Source: JANQQC01 sp965262255 (GTDB taxonomy: Bacteria; Pseudomonadota; Alphaproteobacteria; Caulobacterales; Hyphomonadaceae). From it: a DNA stretch of 64,000 bases. The notes under the pieces are model-generated. The model worked only from the letters and a program-made list of their open reading frames with translations, had not been told where the DNA came from and searched no databases. The stretch lies in assembly GCA_965262255.1 (NCBI GenBank), contig OZ253505.1, positions 3,472,001 to 3,536,000 on the forward strand. Direction: 5' to 3'. The position numbers and the translations under genes were made by a program. Position 1 is the first letter of the stretch. Each line of letters begins with the position of its first letter. Shown one piece after another: positions 62,675 through 64,000 of this stretch.

Positions 62675-63133
62675 ATGACTAAGCTGTTTGAAACTCCTCA
62701 GGAATTATTTGGATCCGAAGGAACTCCTCTCGGACCGACGGATTGGCTCACAATGAAACAAGACCGTATAGATGGATTTGCCAACTGTACAGATGACCAT
62801 CAATGGATACATGTTGATTCCGAACGGGCTCTTGATGGGCCTTACGGAGCAACAATTGCACACGGATACTTAACATTGTCATTAGTCAATCGCTTTTTAC
62901 CCGAACTAATTGATGTGCAAGGATTCAAACATGCGGTAAACGTTGGTTGCGATAAAGTACGCTTTCTCAACGTTGTTAGATGCGGGGCTAGGATTCGCGG
63001 AATAGGGGAGATTCTAGAAGTTGAAAATAAGAAAGGGGCAGTACAAGCTCGAATTAGAGTGAGTATCGAAATCGAAGGAGAAGATCGTCCCGCCTGCGTA
63101 GTCGAAACGATCAGTAGGTATTTTACGAAGTAA
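62675..63133 (+). CDS. MaoC-family (R)-hydratase
   Basis: ATG 62675 lies four bases after the SDR stop. The active-site Asp and His lie in FANCTDDHQWIHVD, followed by IAHGYLTLSLV, which is the hot-dog fold hydratase 2 signature. At 152 residues it is a single hot dog. It probably hydrates an enoyl-CoA made by the neighbouring dehydrogenases. Confidence 0.85.
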   Translation: MTKLFETPQELFGSEGTPLGPTDWLTMKQDRIDGFANCTDDHQWIHVDSERALDGPYGATIAHGYLTLSLVNRFLPELIDVQGFKHAVNVGCDKVRFLNVVRCGARIRGIGEILEVENKKGAVQARIRVSIEIEGEDRPACVVETISRYFTK

Positions 63134-63138
63134 ATTCT

Positions 63139-63519
63139 ATGAGTTCTAATGACAAAGTCGACAAAATCGTAGCGACGATCAATGCATACGTTAATGGATT
63201 TGCCGACTGCAATCTGGACGGAATTTGTGATCTATACGATTCCAATGCAACAGTTGAAGATCCGTATGGTAGTCCGCGCAAGAACGGTATTCAGGAAATT
63301 CGTGAGTTCTACAAGCAAGCTTTATCAGCGAAACCACGACTGAAAATTATAGGGTCGCCCATAATCGTTGACAACTTTTCGGCAACACATTTAAGAGCGA
63401 CGATTGAGTTCGGCGGTAATATTATGGAAATCAACCTCATCAGCGTAATGTCTTATAACGTAGATGGGAAGATTATTTCAATGACAGCACATTTTGACCC
63501 GGACACTATCAATGCATAA
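63139..63519 (+). CDS. ketosteroid-isomerase-like protein
   Basis: 126 residues of the NTF2/SnoaL fold. It parallels steroid delta-5-3-ketoisomerase: Tyr17 in NAYVNGF matches Tyr14 of the Comamonas enzyme and Asp41 in ATVEDPYGS matches Asp38. The C-terminal GKIISMTAHFDPDTINA matches GKVVSMRALF. The third catalytic residue (Asp99) appears as Ser in LISVMSY. It could be an isomerase with changed site or a binding protein. It overlaps the next gene by eight bases. Confidence 0.77.
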   Translation: MSSNDKVDKIVATINAYVNGFADCNLDGICDLYDSNATVEDPYGSPRKNGIQEIREFYKQALSAKPRLKIIGSPIIVDNFSATHLRATIEFGGNIMEINLISVMSYNVDGKIISMTAHFDPDTINA

Positions 63520-64000
63520 TTACTTTGAAAGAGGCAAGCTAGCGGTGATAACTGGTGCTGCTAGTGGAATAGGGGAGCAGATTGCCCGATCATTGCATGC
63601 CCGTGAAATGATCCTCGTACTCTGTGATATTGAAGGAGATAAACTTGATGCGCTCGCAGACGAACTGAATGCCATTCCAGTTTATTGTCATGTAGGTTCT
63701 GCAAAAATGCTTGATGACCTTGCGCGACGTATAGAGAAAAATTTCAAGGGATCAGTTAGTGCAGTGTTTGCAAACGCCGGCGTAATGAAGACGGGGCAAT
63801 TGGATGAGACATCTTTTAACGACTGGAAGTTTCTTATTGAAGTTAACATAGTTGGTGTTGCAAACACTCTGCGGTCTTTTGTTCCCGTTCTTAAATCTCA
63901 ATCGATTCCGTCAAGATTTATTGCAACCGCCTCAGTTGCTGGCCTTGTCAGCGCACCAATAAGTGGGGCCTATAACGCCACCAAACACGCTGTCGTATCG
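63512..64000 (+). CDS. SDR-family dehydrogenase, 5' part (runs off window)
   Basis: From the ATG at 63512 the frame is open to the window end. It begins with the cofactor motif VITGAASGIGEQIA, has VFANAGVMKTGQLDET, and reaches ATASVAGLVSAPISGAYNAT. The Tyr and Lys of the active site are in GAYNATKHA. It is co-directional and overlaps the isomerase-like gene, so it belongs to the same steroid-type unit. Confidence 0.82.
   Translation, partial: MHNYFERGKLAVITGAASGIGEQIARSLHAREMILVLCDIEGDKLDALADELNAIPVYCHVGSAKMLDDLARRIEKNFKGSVSAVFANAGVMKTGQLDETSFNDWKFLIEVNIVGVANTLRSFVPVLKSQSIPSRFIATASVAGLVSAPISGAYNATKHAVVS

Overview
The window looks like chromosomal DNA of an AT-rich alphaproteobacterium, probably marine or host-associated. 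The strongest lineage hint is the run alaC-like aminotransferase, hom, glpX, recJ (30.9-36.3 kb), an order I know from Alphaproteobacteria. A TonB-dependent receptor, spinster-type MFS carrier, hydantoinase genes and a steroid-type beta-oxidation cluster point to an oligotroph using unusual organic substrates. The lineage is inferred from gene order and protein resemblance, not from a marker gene.

Layout. 0-4 kb: the end of an RHS-repeat gene, a lipoprotein of the S41 peptidase fold that has lost its nucleophile, and a convergent pepsin-like lipoprotein. 4-19 kb: a MalT-type LuxR regulator (minus strand), then a small membrane protein, a TonB receptor, and a run hyuB, MFS, hyuA, hyuB, amidohydrolase, NCS1 permease. 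This looks like one uptake-and-hydrolysis system for a cyclic amide. Two 20-bp dyads resembling lux boxes lie beside the regulator and before the receptor.

19.4-30.5 kb is an accessory island. It holds a DUF4062/HATPase protein, a 77-bp satellite built from a 10-mer, three copies of a dispersed repeat, a PIN toxin-antitoxin pair, an orphan antitoxin-like gene with a truncated partner, decayed DNA with a C9 tract, a large N6-adenine methylase broken at a G10 tract (probable phase variation), and a second solitary adenine methylase. 30.5-39.2 kb is core metabolism: alaC, hom, glpX, recJ, two small exported proteins and ilvD. A 1-kb gap precedes a 3692-residue autotransporter (40.3-51.3 kb) built from three concatenated passenger modules and one barrel.

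51.5-64 kb encodes a steroid C/D-ring-like degradation set: FadA6-like thiolase, Rv3548c-like SDR, acyl-CoA dehydrogenase, FadE30-like dehydrogenase, IpdF-like SDR, MaoC hydratase, ketosteroid-isomerase-like protein and a further SDR. It is interrupted at 55-60.4 kb by a toxin-antitoxin island. That island holds a VapC pseudogene with VapB, three tandem ribbon-helix-helix genes, a broken RES toxin with its antitoxin between palindrome-bearing direct repeats, an IS256 relic and an intact antitoxin/RES pair. Decayed copies of the junction between the two dehydrogenases bracket the island. The left copy keeps the first gene intact, the right copy the second. This suggests entry by homologous recombination or tandem duplication, followed by decay.
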